From: Brevibacillus panacihumi
Lineage (GTDB): Bacteria; Bacillota; Bacilli; Brevibacillales; Brevibacillaceae
DNA length: 64,000 bases
Direction: 5' to 3'
NCBI RefSeq assembly: GCF_003710985.1
Contig: NZ_RHHT01000064.1
Coordinates: forward strand, 1 to 64,000
The notes under the pieces are model-generated. The model was not told where the DNA came from and searched no databases. It saw only the letters and a program-made list of their open reading frames with translations. Position numbers and translations under genes: made by a program. Shown here one piece after another: positions 57,250-64,000 of this stretch (position 1 is its first letter; every line of letters starts with the position of its first letter).

Positions 57250-58308
57250 ATGATAGAGGTGAAACCTTCCCGCTCTATCATTGGCAAAACGGTGGCAAAA
57301 GACATCTACAATGAGTATGGACTCCTGCTCTTGCCGGCGGGTGTCGTCCTACATCAAAGTGATATTCGCTTGCTTCGTTCTCACCAGATATCAGCGGTAT
57401 TCGTAGCAGAATCAGACGCAGTACCGGAATTACCAATGCCCTTCCCGCTGCTGATCCAAAGTGATGCAGAGGGAGCACGCCAGTATCTCCTCGCGACGAA
57501 ACGAATGGAGCTCCTGTTCGAGCAGGTAGCGAGTGGAGCGGTTCCTCCTATTCAGCATTTTCATCAAGCCTTTACTCCATTGTTGGAGCATGTTTTGCCG
57601 AATTCAAGCTTCCTTCGTTTTGTGTACAGTCAAGGCGGAACGCAAAACTACCTTGCTCGCCACTCCCTTCATGTAGGGATGCTGTCCGCTCTTATCGGCA
57701 AATTGCTGGGAAAAAATGATGAGGACGTCATGATGCTCGGGCATGCGGGCCTTTTGCACGACATCGGAAAATTGCAGGTCCCTGACGAATTGCTCGCAAA
57801 GCCGGGGAGATTGGAACCCACCGAGTATGAGGTCATCAAACAACACTCTCTGTACGGCTCCCAAATCATACGCCAGATGGACGGTGCGGAAGAAACGATC
57901 GCCTTGTGCGCCCTGATGCATCATGAACGTCTGGACGGCAGCGGCTATCCGCATCAGCTGACCAAAGAAGCCATCCCTCTGGAATGCCAGATCGTCAGCG
58001 TGGCCGACTTTTTCGATGCCATGTGCACCGATCGCGTCTATAGGTTGGGCATATCCCCTTTTGAAGCCGCCAACATCCTGTGGGAGCAGGCTTGTGCCTT
58101 GAAGCTGCAAGCTTCCATCGTGTCTTTATTTATTCATTATATCGCTCAATTGTATGTCGGGACCGAGGGCGTCCTAAACAACGGAGATACCGTTGAAATT
58201 GTCATGGTACATCAGGATGAACCGACTCGTCCACTGGTGCGACGGGGAGAAGAATTCCTCGATTTGCGCCAATACCGCTCGCTTCGCATTATGAAAATGA
58301 TCGGATAA
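57250..58308 (+). CDS. HD-GYP domain protein (putative cyclic-di-GMP phosphodiesterase)
   Basis: 352 residues, soluble. An N-terminal domain of about 115 residues (SIIGKTVAKDIYNEYGLLLLPAGVVL in part, DUF3391-like) is followed by a complete HD-GYP domain: HSLHVGMLSALIGKLLG, GLLHDIGKLQVPDELL, MHHERLDGSGYPHQL and VADFFDAMCTDRVYR. It probably degrades c-di-GMP. AGGAGGACCTCATC gives a good ribosome binding site. Single gene diverging from hpf and ending in a shared terminator. Unlike the membrane HD-GYP protein at 40045-41382, it has no membrane sensor. Confidence 0.9.
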   Translation: MIEVKPSRSIIGKTVAKDIYNEYGLLLLPAGVVLHQSDIRLLRSHQISAVFVAESDAVPELPMPFPLLIQSDAEGARQYLLATKRMELLFEQVASGAVPPIQHFHQAFTPLLEHVLPNSSFLRFVYSQGGTQNYLARHSLHVGMLSALIGKLLGKNDEDVMMLGHAGLLHDIGKLQVPDELLAKPGRLEPTEYEVIKQHSLYGSQIIRQMDGAEETIALCALMHHERLDGSGYPHQLTKEAIPLECQIVSVADFFDAMCTDRVYRLGISPFEAANILWEQACALKLQASIVSLFIHYIAQLYVGTEGVLNNGDTVEIVMVHQDEPTRPLVRRGEEFLDLRQYRSLRIMKMIG

Positions 58309-58313
58309 CATAC

Positions 58314-58352
58314 TAATCCCCCTGCACCTATCAACAGGCCAGGGGGATTTCA
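58314..58352. terminator. bidirectional terminator
   Basis: AATCCCCCTG (58315-58324) and CAGGGGGATT (58340-58349) form a 10-bp stem with flanking A and T tracts. It lies between the convergent HD-GYP and cold-shock genes. Confidence 0.85.
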
Positions 58353-58358
58353 TTTTGC

Positions 58359-58556
58359 CTACAATTTTACGACGTTGGCTGCCTGCGGACCACGATCGCC
58401 TTCCACAATGTCGAATTCGACCTCTTGTCCTTCTTCCAACGTACGGAAACCATCCGATTGGATCGCGGAGAAGTGAACGAATACGTCGTCGCCGCCTTCG
58501 CGCTCGATAAAACCAAACCCTTTTTCTGCGTTAAACCATTTCACTTTGCCTTGCAT
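58359..58556 (-). CDS. cold-shock protein (CspA/CspB family)
   Basis: 65-residue OB-fold RNA chaperone with both nucleic-acid-binding motifs: [11 protein letters not shown] (RNP1) and [14 protein letters not shown] (RNP2). The start at 58556 gives the usual [14 protein letters not shown] opening; a TTG at 58568 is in frame. A strong sigma-A promoter about 65 bases upstream produces a leader of about 55 bases. AAGAAAGGG is 12 bases from the ATG, longer than usual. Confidence 0.95.
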   Translation of the reverse strand: MQGKVKWFNAEKGFGFIEREGGDDVFVHFSAIQSDGFRTLEEGQEVEFDIVEGDRGPQAANVVKL

Positions 58557-58619
58557 GAAAAAGCACAACCCTTTCTTATTTACCGTTTTGTAAGAAACTG
58601 GGACATTCTCCCGTGTCTG

Positions 58620-58648
58620 ACTATATCATTCCCAATTTGGACAGTCAA
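58620..58648 (-). promoter_or_regulatory. sigma-A promoter of the cold-shock gene
   Basis: On the minus strand TTGACT (58648-58643) and TATAGT (58625-58620) are 17 bases apart, a near-consensus pair. Confidence 0.75.
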
Positions 58649-58663
58649 ATCCCCTGTTTTCCA

Positions 58664-59338
58664 TCAACGCGTCGAATATTTTTTCTCCAATCCCCGCACG
58701 ACCACACGCGAGAGGAACAGCGTCAAGACCAGATACACCGCTGCTTCCGTCAAATACGGCGGATAGCGTTCAAAGGTGCTTTTCGCGACGTTCATCGCCG
58801 CATAGTTCAGGTCAGGAGTAGCAATAACCGCTGTCAGGGAAGAGTCCTTTAAAAGAGAAATGAATTCATTTCCAAATGCAGGAAGCATGCGAGTAAACGC
58901 CTGCGGCAGAATAATCGTGCGCATCGCCATTCCTTTGGTCATCCCCAAGGAACGCGCTGCCTCCATCTGACCGGGGTCGATCGATTGGATTCCTGCCCGG
59001 AAGATCTCCGCTATATACGCCGCCGCATTGAGCGACAACGCGACAAAACCGGAATAGATCGCTTCCGGACTGTTCTCCCCAGGAAACAAAAGTCCCCAAA
59101 TCGAGGGAATGATAGCAAAGTGGATCAACAAGATCTGCACAAGCATCGGCGTCCCGCGGAACAACTCCACGTAGATAGAGCAGATCCAGCGCAGGATCCG
59201 AATGCCCGACATCTTCCCAAGACTGATGAACAATCCCAGGATGGTTCCACAGACCGTAGCAACTACGGTGAGCAGAATCGTGACCATAACGCCTTTGTAA
59301 AAAAGCTCCCGGTAATCATAAATGACGCTCCAGTCCAA
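58664..59338 (-). CDS. amino acid ABC transporter permease (His/Glu/Gln/Arg type)
   Basis: 224-residue membrane subunit with five hydrophobic helices, the HEQ-family start (YDYRELFYKGVMVTILLTVVATVCGTILG in part) and the EAA loop (MEAARSLGMTKGMAMRTIILPQA) that contacts the ATPase. With the binding protein upstream it imports polar amino acids. No ATP-binding subunit is present: the next gene is the cold-shock gene under its own promoter, so the ATPase must be supplied from elsewhere. Start M at 59338 has AGGAGGAAGGGAC upstream. Confidence 0.93.
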   Translation of the reverse strand: MDWSVIYDYRELFYKGVMVTILLTVVATVCGTILGLFISLGKMSGIRILRWICSIYVELFRGTPMLVQILLIHFAIIPSIWGLLFPGENSPEAIYSGFVALSLNAAAYIAEIFRAGIQSIDPGQMEAARSLGMTKGMAMRTIILPQAFTRMLPAFGNEFISLLKDSSLTAVIATPDLNYAAMNVAKSTFERYPPYLTEAAVYLVLTLFLSRVVVRGLEKKYSTR

Positions 59339-59395
59339 ACGTCCCTTCCTCCTTTACGCACGCTGTCAACGTTTCGGCTGTTGCTGTCAGGCTGC

Positions 59396-59420
59396 GGGTG
59401 CGCCCCATTCTGACGCACCC
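59396..59420 (-). other. intercistronic hairpin between binding protein and permease genes
   Basis: GGGTGCG (59396-59402) and CGCACCC (59414-59420) form a 7-bp GC-rich stem with an 11-base loop just after the binding-protein stop, without a T-run. Such hairpins often stabilise the binding-protein mRNA so that it is made in excess over the permease. Confidence 0.55.
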
Positions 59421-59437
59421 GACCTGTTCTGTGTGCT

Positions 59438-60235
59438 TTATTGGTTGCCGAAGTATTGGTTGTAGATTTCCTGGAGCTTGCCGTTTTCCTTGATCTTTTT
59501 CAGACCGTCATTGATTTTGTTCAAGATCTCGGTATTGCCCTTTTTCACCATGATGCCGTAGTATTCTTTTTCAAAGGATTGGTCATCGACAAGCTTGAAT
59601 TTCTTGCCCGGGTTTTTCTTCGCGTAGAACGCAATGACCCCGTTGTCTCCTACTACTGCATCGACACGGCCATTAAAGAAATCGTCGACGGAAGAAGGCA
59701 TGTCGTCATAACCCTTTAATCCCGCGTACGTATCGCCAAACGCTTTTTTCACCACTTCTTCTCCCGTAGTCGCTGCTTGGACACCGATGTTCTTTCCTTC
59801 GAGGTCCGCCAGTTTCGTCACTGGGGAATCCTCGGGCACCAGGATCAACTGATTGGCCACGAAGTAGGAGTCAGAGAAATCGTACTTTTCTTTGCGCTTG
59901 TCGGTGATGGTAATCGAGGAGATCCCGATGTCTACCGTCCCTTTGTCCAACCCGTCAAAGAGCGGGTCCCATCCTGTATTGCGCCATTCGATCTTGAAGC
60001 CTCCCGCTTCCGCAACGGCATTCATCACATCGATGTCATGGCCCGTGATCTTGCCATCAGCCTCCAGTACCTGGAACGGCGGATAGGCCGCGTCCGTCCC
60101 GACCACGTACACCTTCTCACCGGATCCACCCGACGATCCGCTGCTTGGCGCCGCGCCCGATCCACAGCCCGCTGCCACCATCCCGAAACCAATCGTCAGC
60201 GCAAGAGTTGCCAGCCACTTCTTTCCAAGTTTCAT
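59438..60235 (-). CDS. amino acid ABC transporter substrate-binding lipoprotein (SBP_bac_3)
   Basis: 265 residues. Lipoprotein signal with lipobox MVAAGC (Cys near 24) and a Gly/Ser linker; then the SBP_bac_3 domain: VVGTDAAYPPFQVLEADGKITGHDIDVM (in part), DIGISSITITDKRKEKYDFSDSYF and VDAVVGDNGVIAFYA. It delivers a polar amino acid such as glutamine or arginine to the permease downstream. Start at 60235 follows AGGGGGTTATGAC; the frame to 60298 has no site. Confidence 0.93.
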   Translation of the reverse strand: MKLGKKWLATLALTIGFGMVAAGCGSGAAPSSGSSGGSGEKVYVVGTDAAYPPFQVLEADGKITGHDIDVMNAVAEAGGFKIEWRNTGWDPLFDGLDKGTVDIGISSITITDKRKEKYDFSDSYFVANQLILVPEDSPVTKLADLEGKNIGVQAATTGEEVVKKAFGDTYAGLKGYDDMPSSVDDFFNGRVDAVVGDNGVIAFYAKKNPGKKFKLVDDQSFEKEYYGIMVKKGNTEILNKINDGLKKIKENGKLQEIYNQYFGNQ

Positions 60236-60310
60236 GTCATAACCCCCTAGATCTGTCTGATTCATTTTTGTCCCCAACCATGTCCACAAGAAAATCACGC
60301 GTTTTTGGCA

Positions 60311-60355
60311 TTCTCCACAGAGTTATCCACATTATCCACATGACGTTGTGCACAA
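60311..60355. promoter_or_regulatory. cluster of DnaA boxes
   Basis: Two exact consensus DnaA boxes TTATCCACA (60323-60331 and 60332-60340) stand directly in tandem. TTCTCCACA (60311-60319) differs by one base, and the palindrome TTGTGCACAA (60346-60355) contains near-matches on both strands. The cluster is in the intergenic region upstream of the amino-acid transporter genes, far from a replication origin as far as the window shows. Confidence 0.65.
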
Positions 60356-60415
60356 GCTGGGTATAACCTTCTGCTCGCAAATGGGCAAGCAAGGCAGAAG
60401 ATTCAAAAAACTACG

Positions 60416-60466
60416 GCAAAAAGGACTCCCGCCAGATATACTTCTATCTGATATAAGGGAATCCTG
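60416..60466 (-). terminator. terminator of motAB
   Basis: On the minus strand AGGATTCCC and GGGAGTCCT form the base, with ATATCAGATAG/CTATCTGATAT-like inner pairing, followed by TTTTTG. It follows the motB stop codon. Confidence 0.8.
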
Positions 60467-60501
60467 CTACTTATGTCCTGTAAATTGAGGAAATCGTCAA
60501 A

Positions 60502-61302
60502 TTATTCTTCCTTGTCTGCTAAAATCATGATTTCTACGCGACGATTGCGAGCCCGATTCTCTTCATTGGAGTTGTCCACCAGCGGCTTGTGCTCTCCCCA
60601 TCCAGCTACGGTAAATCGGGGAGCCGGCAGCTCGTGCACGTCGACCATCTCACGCATTACCGCGATGGCACGTGCCGAGGAAAGCTCCCAATTGGACTTG
60701 TAGGCACTGCGCCCGATCGGCACATCGTCCGTATATCCCTCGATGCGCACCAAATGGGGGTATTGCTGCAGGACGCCAGCTACTATCGCGACGACCTCTT
60801 TGCCCTTTTCCTGCAAATCGGCGGAGCCGCTCCGAAATAGAATCGTCTCCGGCAGGCGAATCCGCAATCCTTCCGCTGTCTCCTCGAAGTCGAGATTCAA
60901 TTCGTTCAAGGCTGAGGAAAGCTGGGTCCTCACCTTCTCCATGTCCCGCTCTCCCGTCTCCTGGGAACCCAGTGGCGGCTGCGGTACAGGCGGTGCTTCT
61001 CCCTGGCTCTCCAGGGCGCCGTCCTCTGACAAGGTCTTTTTCCGTGCCTCCAGCTGATGCACTTCGCGTTGCAATTCCAGCTTTTGCAGGTTCAACAAGT
61101 CCAGGCTCTCGTGCACCTGGTGAAGATTTTCCTGCTGCTTGGCCACTTCCTTTTTCGCCTCTTCCCGCTCAGTCCGGATTGCCGTCGAGGAGGAAGCCGC
61201 GATAATCACCACAATGATGAACAGCAGCGTAATCAGGTCACTGTAGCTGAGCAGCCAGCTTTTCTCCAGCTCCTTCTCGTCGTACAGCCGATCGTCATGC
61301 AT
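60502..61302 (-). CDS. motB: MotB-like flagellar stator protein with OmpA domain
   Basis: 266 residues. A short cytoplasmic start is followed by one transmembrane helix with the proton-carrying Asp (SWLLSYSDLITLLFIIVVII), a coiled linker (about 55-115), and an OmpA/MotB peptidoglycan-binding domain (LVRIEGYTDDVPIGRSAYKSNWELSSARA in part, RNRRVEIMIL). It anchors the stator to the wall. The start at 61302 (AAGGCAGGGTCACT) overlaps motA by eight bases. Sodium- versus proton-driven type is undecided, so it could also be MotS. Confidence 0.88.
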   Translation of the reverse strand: MHDDRLYDEKELEKSWLLSYSDLITLLFIIVVIIAASSSTAIRTEREEAKKEVAKQQENLHQVHESLDLLNLQKLELQREVHQLEARKKTLSEDGALESQGEAPPVPQPPLGSQETGERDMEKVRTQLSSALNELNLDFEETAEGLRIRLPETILFRSGSADLQEKGKEVVAIVAGVLQQYPHLVRIEGYTDDVPIGRSAYKSNWELSSARAIAVMREMVDVHELPAPRFTVAGWGEHKPLVDNSNEENRARNRRVEIMILADKEE

Positions 61303-62104
61303 AGTGACCCTGCCTTTCAATCGTTCCCCTCATGCTGCCAGGCTCTCTGACCAAAACCAGCTTCTGGTCTTCCGGCAGAAACGAATTCAGTTTTTCAAAC
61401 AGCAGACGCGGCGTCTCCATCCGTTGCAAGCCGACACAACCTTCGATGTAGAGCCTTTTTTCAAACATCTCCTGGTCATAGATATCCATCAGACGGTAAT
61501 AGCACGGCAGGGCCAGCATATTGGCCAGCAAGGCACCGTACAAGGTCGCTACGACCGCTGTACTCAGGCTCAGACCTGTTTGCGACAGATCCTCCAGGCT
61601 TCCCAGAACCCCTGTCATCCCGAGCAGCGTCCCCACCAGCCCCATGCCGGGAGCAAGCAAGCTGATCAGGCGAAAAAAGCCACCGGCCTGCTGGTAGCGA
61701 TACTGCTCTCCTTTTAACTCATTCTCCAGCACCAGGCGCAGCTCTTCCTCTGTCACGCCTTCGATCGCCAAGAGGCTGCCGCGTTGGACGAAGGTATCGC
61801 GCTCTTGCTGCAGCTCCTTCTCCAGTGTGAGCTGGCCTTGCTCTTTTTGCACAAGCGCGTAGTAGTAGAAACGCTTGATGGTCTCCTCGACGTTCCCCTG
61901 GCGGCCGTGGATCAAGAGTCGGATCATGCTGCGCAGCTTAACGTGCTTGCGCTTGATCGCGTAGGAGATCAGGATGGCCAGGGCGACCATTTCGAGGGCG
62001 GCGAGGTTGAGGAGGTCGGAGAGATTGCCGTTGAGGTAGACGGCGTGTATGAAGACGAGGAGGACGGTACAAATGAGGAGTATGGAGCGGCGTTTTGTTG
62101 ACAA
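61295..62104 (-). CDS. motA: MotA/TolQ/ExbB-type stator protein
   Basis: About 269 residues with four TM segments (ILLICTVLLVFIHAVYL, LNLAALEMVALAILISYAI, then the pair SLLAPGMGLVGTLLGMTGVLGSL and STAVVATLYGALLANMLALP in part) and a large cytoplasmic loop between TM2 and TM3, as in MotA. With MotB it conducts ions and drives flagellar rotation. The TTG at 62104 has the better spacing from AGGAAGG than the GTG at 62113. A sigma-D-like promoter just upstream supports a flagellar role. Confidence 0.85.
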   Translation of the reverse strand: MSTKRRSILLICTVLLVFIHAVYLNGNLSDLLNLAALEMVALAILISYAIKRKHVKLRSMIRLLIHGRQGNVEETIKRFYYYALVQKEQGQLTLEKELQQERDTFVQRGSLLAIEGVTEEELRLVLENELKGEQYRYQQAGGFFRLISLLAPGMGLVGTLLGMTGVLGSLEDLSQTGLSLSTAVVATLYGALLANMLALPCYYRLMDIYDQEMFEKRLYIEGCVGLQRMETPRLLFEKLNSFLPEDQKLVLVREPGSMRGTIERQGHYA

Positions 62105-62139
62105 AGGTGTCACCTTCCTGCAAGAATGTTCTCTTCATT

Positions 62140-62166
62140 TTATCGGACATCATCTATTTGATTGTA
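62140..62166 (-). promoter_or_regulatory. sigma-D-like promoter of motAB
   Basis: On the minus strand TACA (62166-62163), 15 bases, TCCGATAA (62147-62140), against the consensus TAAA-N15-GCCGATAT. Confidence 0.55.
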
Positions 62167-62192
62167 ACAGTAGAGACTTTCCAAACCGATAA
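62165..62192 (+). promoter_or_regulatory. sigma-D-like promoter of yjfB
   Basis: TAAC (62165-62168), 16 bases, ACCGATAA (62185-62192). It is back-to-back with the motAB promoter and 38 bases before yjfB. Confidence 0.45.
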
Positions 62193-62229
62193 AAAGAGAA
62201 GAGGTTTAAGAATAAGGAGGGGAATATCT

Positions 62230-62436
62230 ATGAATATGAACTCTATTATGGGTGCGCAGCTCAATCAACTTCAGCATACTGTCAATCTCAGCATGCTTAA
62301 GATGATTCAAAACACTCAAGCAGCAGCAGCTACAACTATGATACAAGATTTTACACAAGCCCAGCAAAGTATACAGCAGGCTACTCAAGCTGCTCCTCAT
62401 CCGTCACTCGGTAAAGTGATTGATATGAAAGTCTAA
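62230..62436 (+). CDS. yjfB: YjfB family putative motility protein
   Basis: 68 residues, soluble and helical, rich in Gln, Ala and Met (LNQLQHTVNLSMLKMIQNTQ, then IQQATQAAPHPSLGKVIDMKV). The pattern of a heptad-like helix and a HPxLGxxID(M/V)xV ending is that of the YjfB family, which is tied to motility and sigma-D in Bacillus. AAGGAGGGG is about eight bases before the ATG at 62230; the longer frame from 62095 is leader. Diverges from motAB. Confidence 0.8.
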   Translation: MNMNSIMGAQLNQLQHTVNLSMLKMIQNTQAAAATTMIQDFTQAQQSIQQATQAAPHPSLGKVIDMKV

Positions 62437-62650
62437 GTGTACCAGTTCTGCCGCGACCTATTGATGTCGCGCATCTGAATTTTAGCATTAGATGTCTCAT
62501 TTTTCCATTCGATTTCCGAGGCGAACTCCTTTAATTTGCCGTGCGAGCAATACTCGCATTAAGAACTCTCCACCCTCTCTATGAGGAAATTCCAGATGGT
62601 GTGCTTGCTGTTGTATCAAAGAAATAAAGAGGGGATTGAGATAAATCACC
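62437..62650. other. intergenic region before the AT-rich island
   Basis: Just over 200 bases without a convincing gene. A weak hairpin GCGAC/GTCGC (62451-62470 region) follows yjfB but lacks a T-run. No good promoter for the next gene was found. A short minus-strand open frame here has no ribosome binding site. Confidence 0.5.
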
Positions 62651-63703
62651 ATGAATAAATACGATGAAAGATATGAAATACGGCTCGCAAAACATTCGGA
62701 CATTGAAAATATAATGAGTTTCCTTGATACCTATTGGCGCGAGGGGCATATAATGGCTCGCGACAGAGAACTATTTGAGTATGAGTATGTTAATGGCGAC
62801 ACTGTTAACTTTGTCCTTGCTATTGATAAAGGAACGCAGTTAATCGAAGGTATCTTTGGCTTTTTAAATTGTTCTCAAACTCCAGATTCAACTAAAAAAG
62901 ACATATGGGGAAGTATGTGGAAGGTTGTGGACACTCACGACAATATTCCGTTTTTAGGGGTGGAGCTTGCCCGAAGAGTGTTTGCCTTGACTGGATGTCG
63001 CACGCAAATTGGCAATGGTGCAAATCCTAATACAACCATTCCATTGAGAAGGATGTTTTTTGGAGATAAAGTTGCAAGGATGCAACAATACTACTTATTG
63101 AACAATGAAATCGACGAATACAAAATCGCGATCATTCAAAATAAGGATAGTGCGGATTATGAAGTCACTGATAATGGGACATTTTTAGTTGAATTCAATT
63201 CTATCGATGATGTAAAAAGAAATTTTGATATAGACCGTGTTGAATCAATCCCGTATAAGGATTATTGGTATATAAATAAAAGATTTTTTAACCATCCGTA
63301 CTATAAATATAATGTTTACGGTCTTCAAGATGCAAATCGGAAGACCGGTGCGCTTATGATGACGAGAACTATCGAGTGTAATGGCAGTAAGATAATGAGA
63401 ATTGTTGACTACATAGGTGATCAACAACTTTTCGCAAGTTTAGGGAAAAACTTCGCTAGCTTATTAAAGGAACACGAATACGAATACATTGATTTTTACA
63501 CACTCGGCTTCAATGAAAAACATATTTTAAGTGCTGGATTCAAGCTTCGAACGGATCATGATCCTAATGTAATCCCGAACTACTTTGAACCTTTTGTACG
63601 TAAAAATGCAGATATTTGGGCCCATTACAAATTTGATGGTACTTTATTCTTCAAAGCCGATGGTGATCAGGACAGACCGAACCAGTTAAAGAAAAATCCA
63701 TAA
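62651..63703 (+). CDS. GNAT-like acyltransferase, probably in surface-glycan synthesis
   Basis: 350 residues. The N-terminal ~150 residues resemble a GNAT fold (IRLAKHSDIENIMSFLDTYWREGHIMARD; FVLAIDKGTQLIEGIFGFL). A second half (about 170-340) could be another GNAT-like unit (GALMMTRTIECNGSKIMRIVDYIGD; YEYIDFYTLGFNEKHILSAGF). Proteins of this type occur in polysaccharide and flagellin-glycosylation clusters and modify nucleotide-linked sugars. The ribosome binding site is distant (GAGGGG about 17 bases away). Codon use and base composition are clearly more AT-rich than the rest of the window, a sign of transfer. Function is a family-level guess. Confidence 0.65.
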   Translation: MNKYDERYEIRLAKHSDIENIMSFLDTYWREGHIMARDRELFEYEYVNGDTVNFVLAIDKGTQLIEGIFGFLNCSQTPDSTKKDIWGSMWKVVDTHDNIPFLGVELARRVFALTGCRTQIGNGANPNTTIPLRRMFFGDKVARMQQYYLLNNEIDEYKIAIIQNKDSADYEVTDNGTFLVEFNSIDDVKRNFDIDRVESIPYKDYWYINKRFFNHPYYKYNVYGLQDANRKTGALMMTRTIECNGSKIMRIVDYIGDQQLFASLGKNFASLLKEHEYEYIDFYTLGFNEKHILSAGFKLRTDHDPNVIPNYFEPFVRKNADIWAHYKFDGTLFFKADGDQDRPNQLKKNP

Positions 63704-63737
63704 AGAAAACGAACATCAAAGGAGCGAGCTATGGATT

Positions 63738-64000
63738 ATGAATAACTATAATGACTTTAGATCTAAATTATTAAAAGAAGACCTTTTCCGTATTAATGTA
63801 GAGAAGTATATAGAAAAAGTAAAAAAAGTAGGCTCTATCATAATTTGGGGGAGTGCCTCGACTGGCCAATTAGTATATGACCTTCTGTTGAAATTTGGCA
63901 TTAGTGAAAAAGTTACCTATTTTGCAGATAATAAAAGAGAAAAATGGGGGACAAAGCATAATCATTTGATGGTTTTATCTCCAGAGGAAGTAGTATCAAA
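63738..64000 (+). CDS. Rossmann-like sugar/glycan biosynthesis protein, N-terminal part
   Basis: Open reading frame cut by the window end; 87 codons are visible. After a polar helix (RSKLLKEDLFRINVEKYIEK) comes a nucleotide-binding-like strand-loop (VGSIIIWGSASTGQLVYDLL), then YFADNKREKWG and LMVLSPEEVV. This order (GxxxxG loop, ADN.. KWG, SPEEVV) is common at the start of polysaccharide-biosynthesis and FkbM-type methyltransferase proteins. AAAGGAG lies 12 bases before the ATG at 63738. AT-rich like the gene before it. Confidence 0.6.
   Translation, partial: MNNYNDFRSKLLKEDLFRINVEKYIEKVKKVGSIIIWGSASTGQLVYDLLLKFGISEKVTYFADNKREKWGTKHNHLMVLSPEEVVS

Noticed and set aside
62497-62703. 68-codon minus-strand frame after yjfB
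   Set aside because: No ribosome binding site; overlaps the start of the next plus-strand gene.

Overview
This window is chromosomal DNA from a spore-forming, flagellated Gram-positive bacterium of the order Bacillales, most likely Brevibacillus or a close relative in Paenibacillaceae. The reasons are the conserved Bacillus-type neighbourhoods (yvoF-hprK next to hisZGDBHAFI, yvlD, uvrBA, minJ-ctpB-ftsXE, arg/car, prfB-secA-hpf), ATGA-coupled operons with strong AGGAGG ribosome binding sites, and sigma-A, sigma-H, sigma-D and sigma-54 type promoters. The genus is inferred from gene order and style, not from a database search.

Layout. 1-380: start of a 16S rRNA gene running leftward, with leader and promoters. 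381-7410: a TAXI-type TRAP transporter, with a membrane histidine kinase and sigma-54 activator just upstream and a -24/-12 promoter in front of the transporter. 7507-14012: histidine operon hisZ-G-D-B-H-A-F-I(E). 14179-15642: yvoF and hprK. 15879-18008: an agr-like quorum-sensing set agrC-agrB-agrD with no agrA and a cysteine-free AgrD. 18067-24048: yvlD, an HD hydrolase, uvrA, uvrB with a LexA-type box. 24194-32741: an orphan FlgD-like protein, a YcdB/YcdC protein, then the cell-division/wall cluster minJ, ctpB, envC-like, ftsX, ftsE. 33058-36417: an iron alcohol dehydrogenase and an ECF sigma/anti-sigma pair. 36613-39314: argH, argG. 39476-42300: a hypothetical gene, then a compact signalling locus described below. 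42350-50765: argF, carB, carA, argD, argB, argC (no argJ) with two promoters carrying ARG boxes. 50893-57043: cytochrome c, YciI-like protein, prfB with its +1 frameshift, secA, hpf. 57250-60235: a second HD-GYP protein, a cold-shock protein, two of the three parts of an amino-acid ABC importer. 60502-62436: a motAB-type stator pair diverging from yjfB. 62651-64000: an AT-rich stretch that looks like the edge of a surface-glycan or flagellin-glycosylation island.

Most interesting locus (41366-42298, minus strand). A sigma-D-like promoter leads into two tandem copies of a structured RNA element with the same 16-nt loop and a possible pseudoknot. A 27-codon open reading frame follows, encoding a signal-peptide-like micropeptide ending in NYHIG, then a terminator hairpin, a DUF5317 membrane protein, and a polytopic membrane HD-GYP protein. 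The arrangement resembles a secreted-peptide signalling system feeding into cyclic-di-GMP turnover, but that function is inference.

Sigma-D-like promoters also precede flgD-like, motAB and yjfB, so a scattered motility regulon crosses this window.
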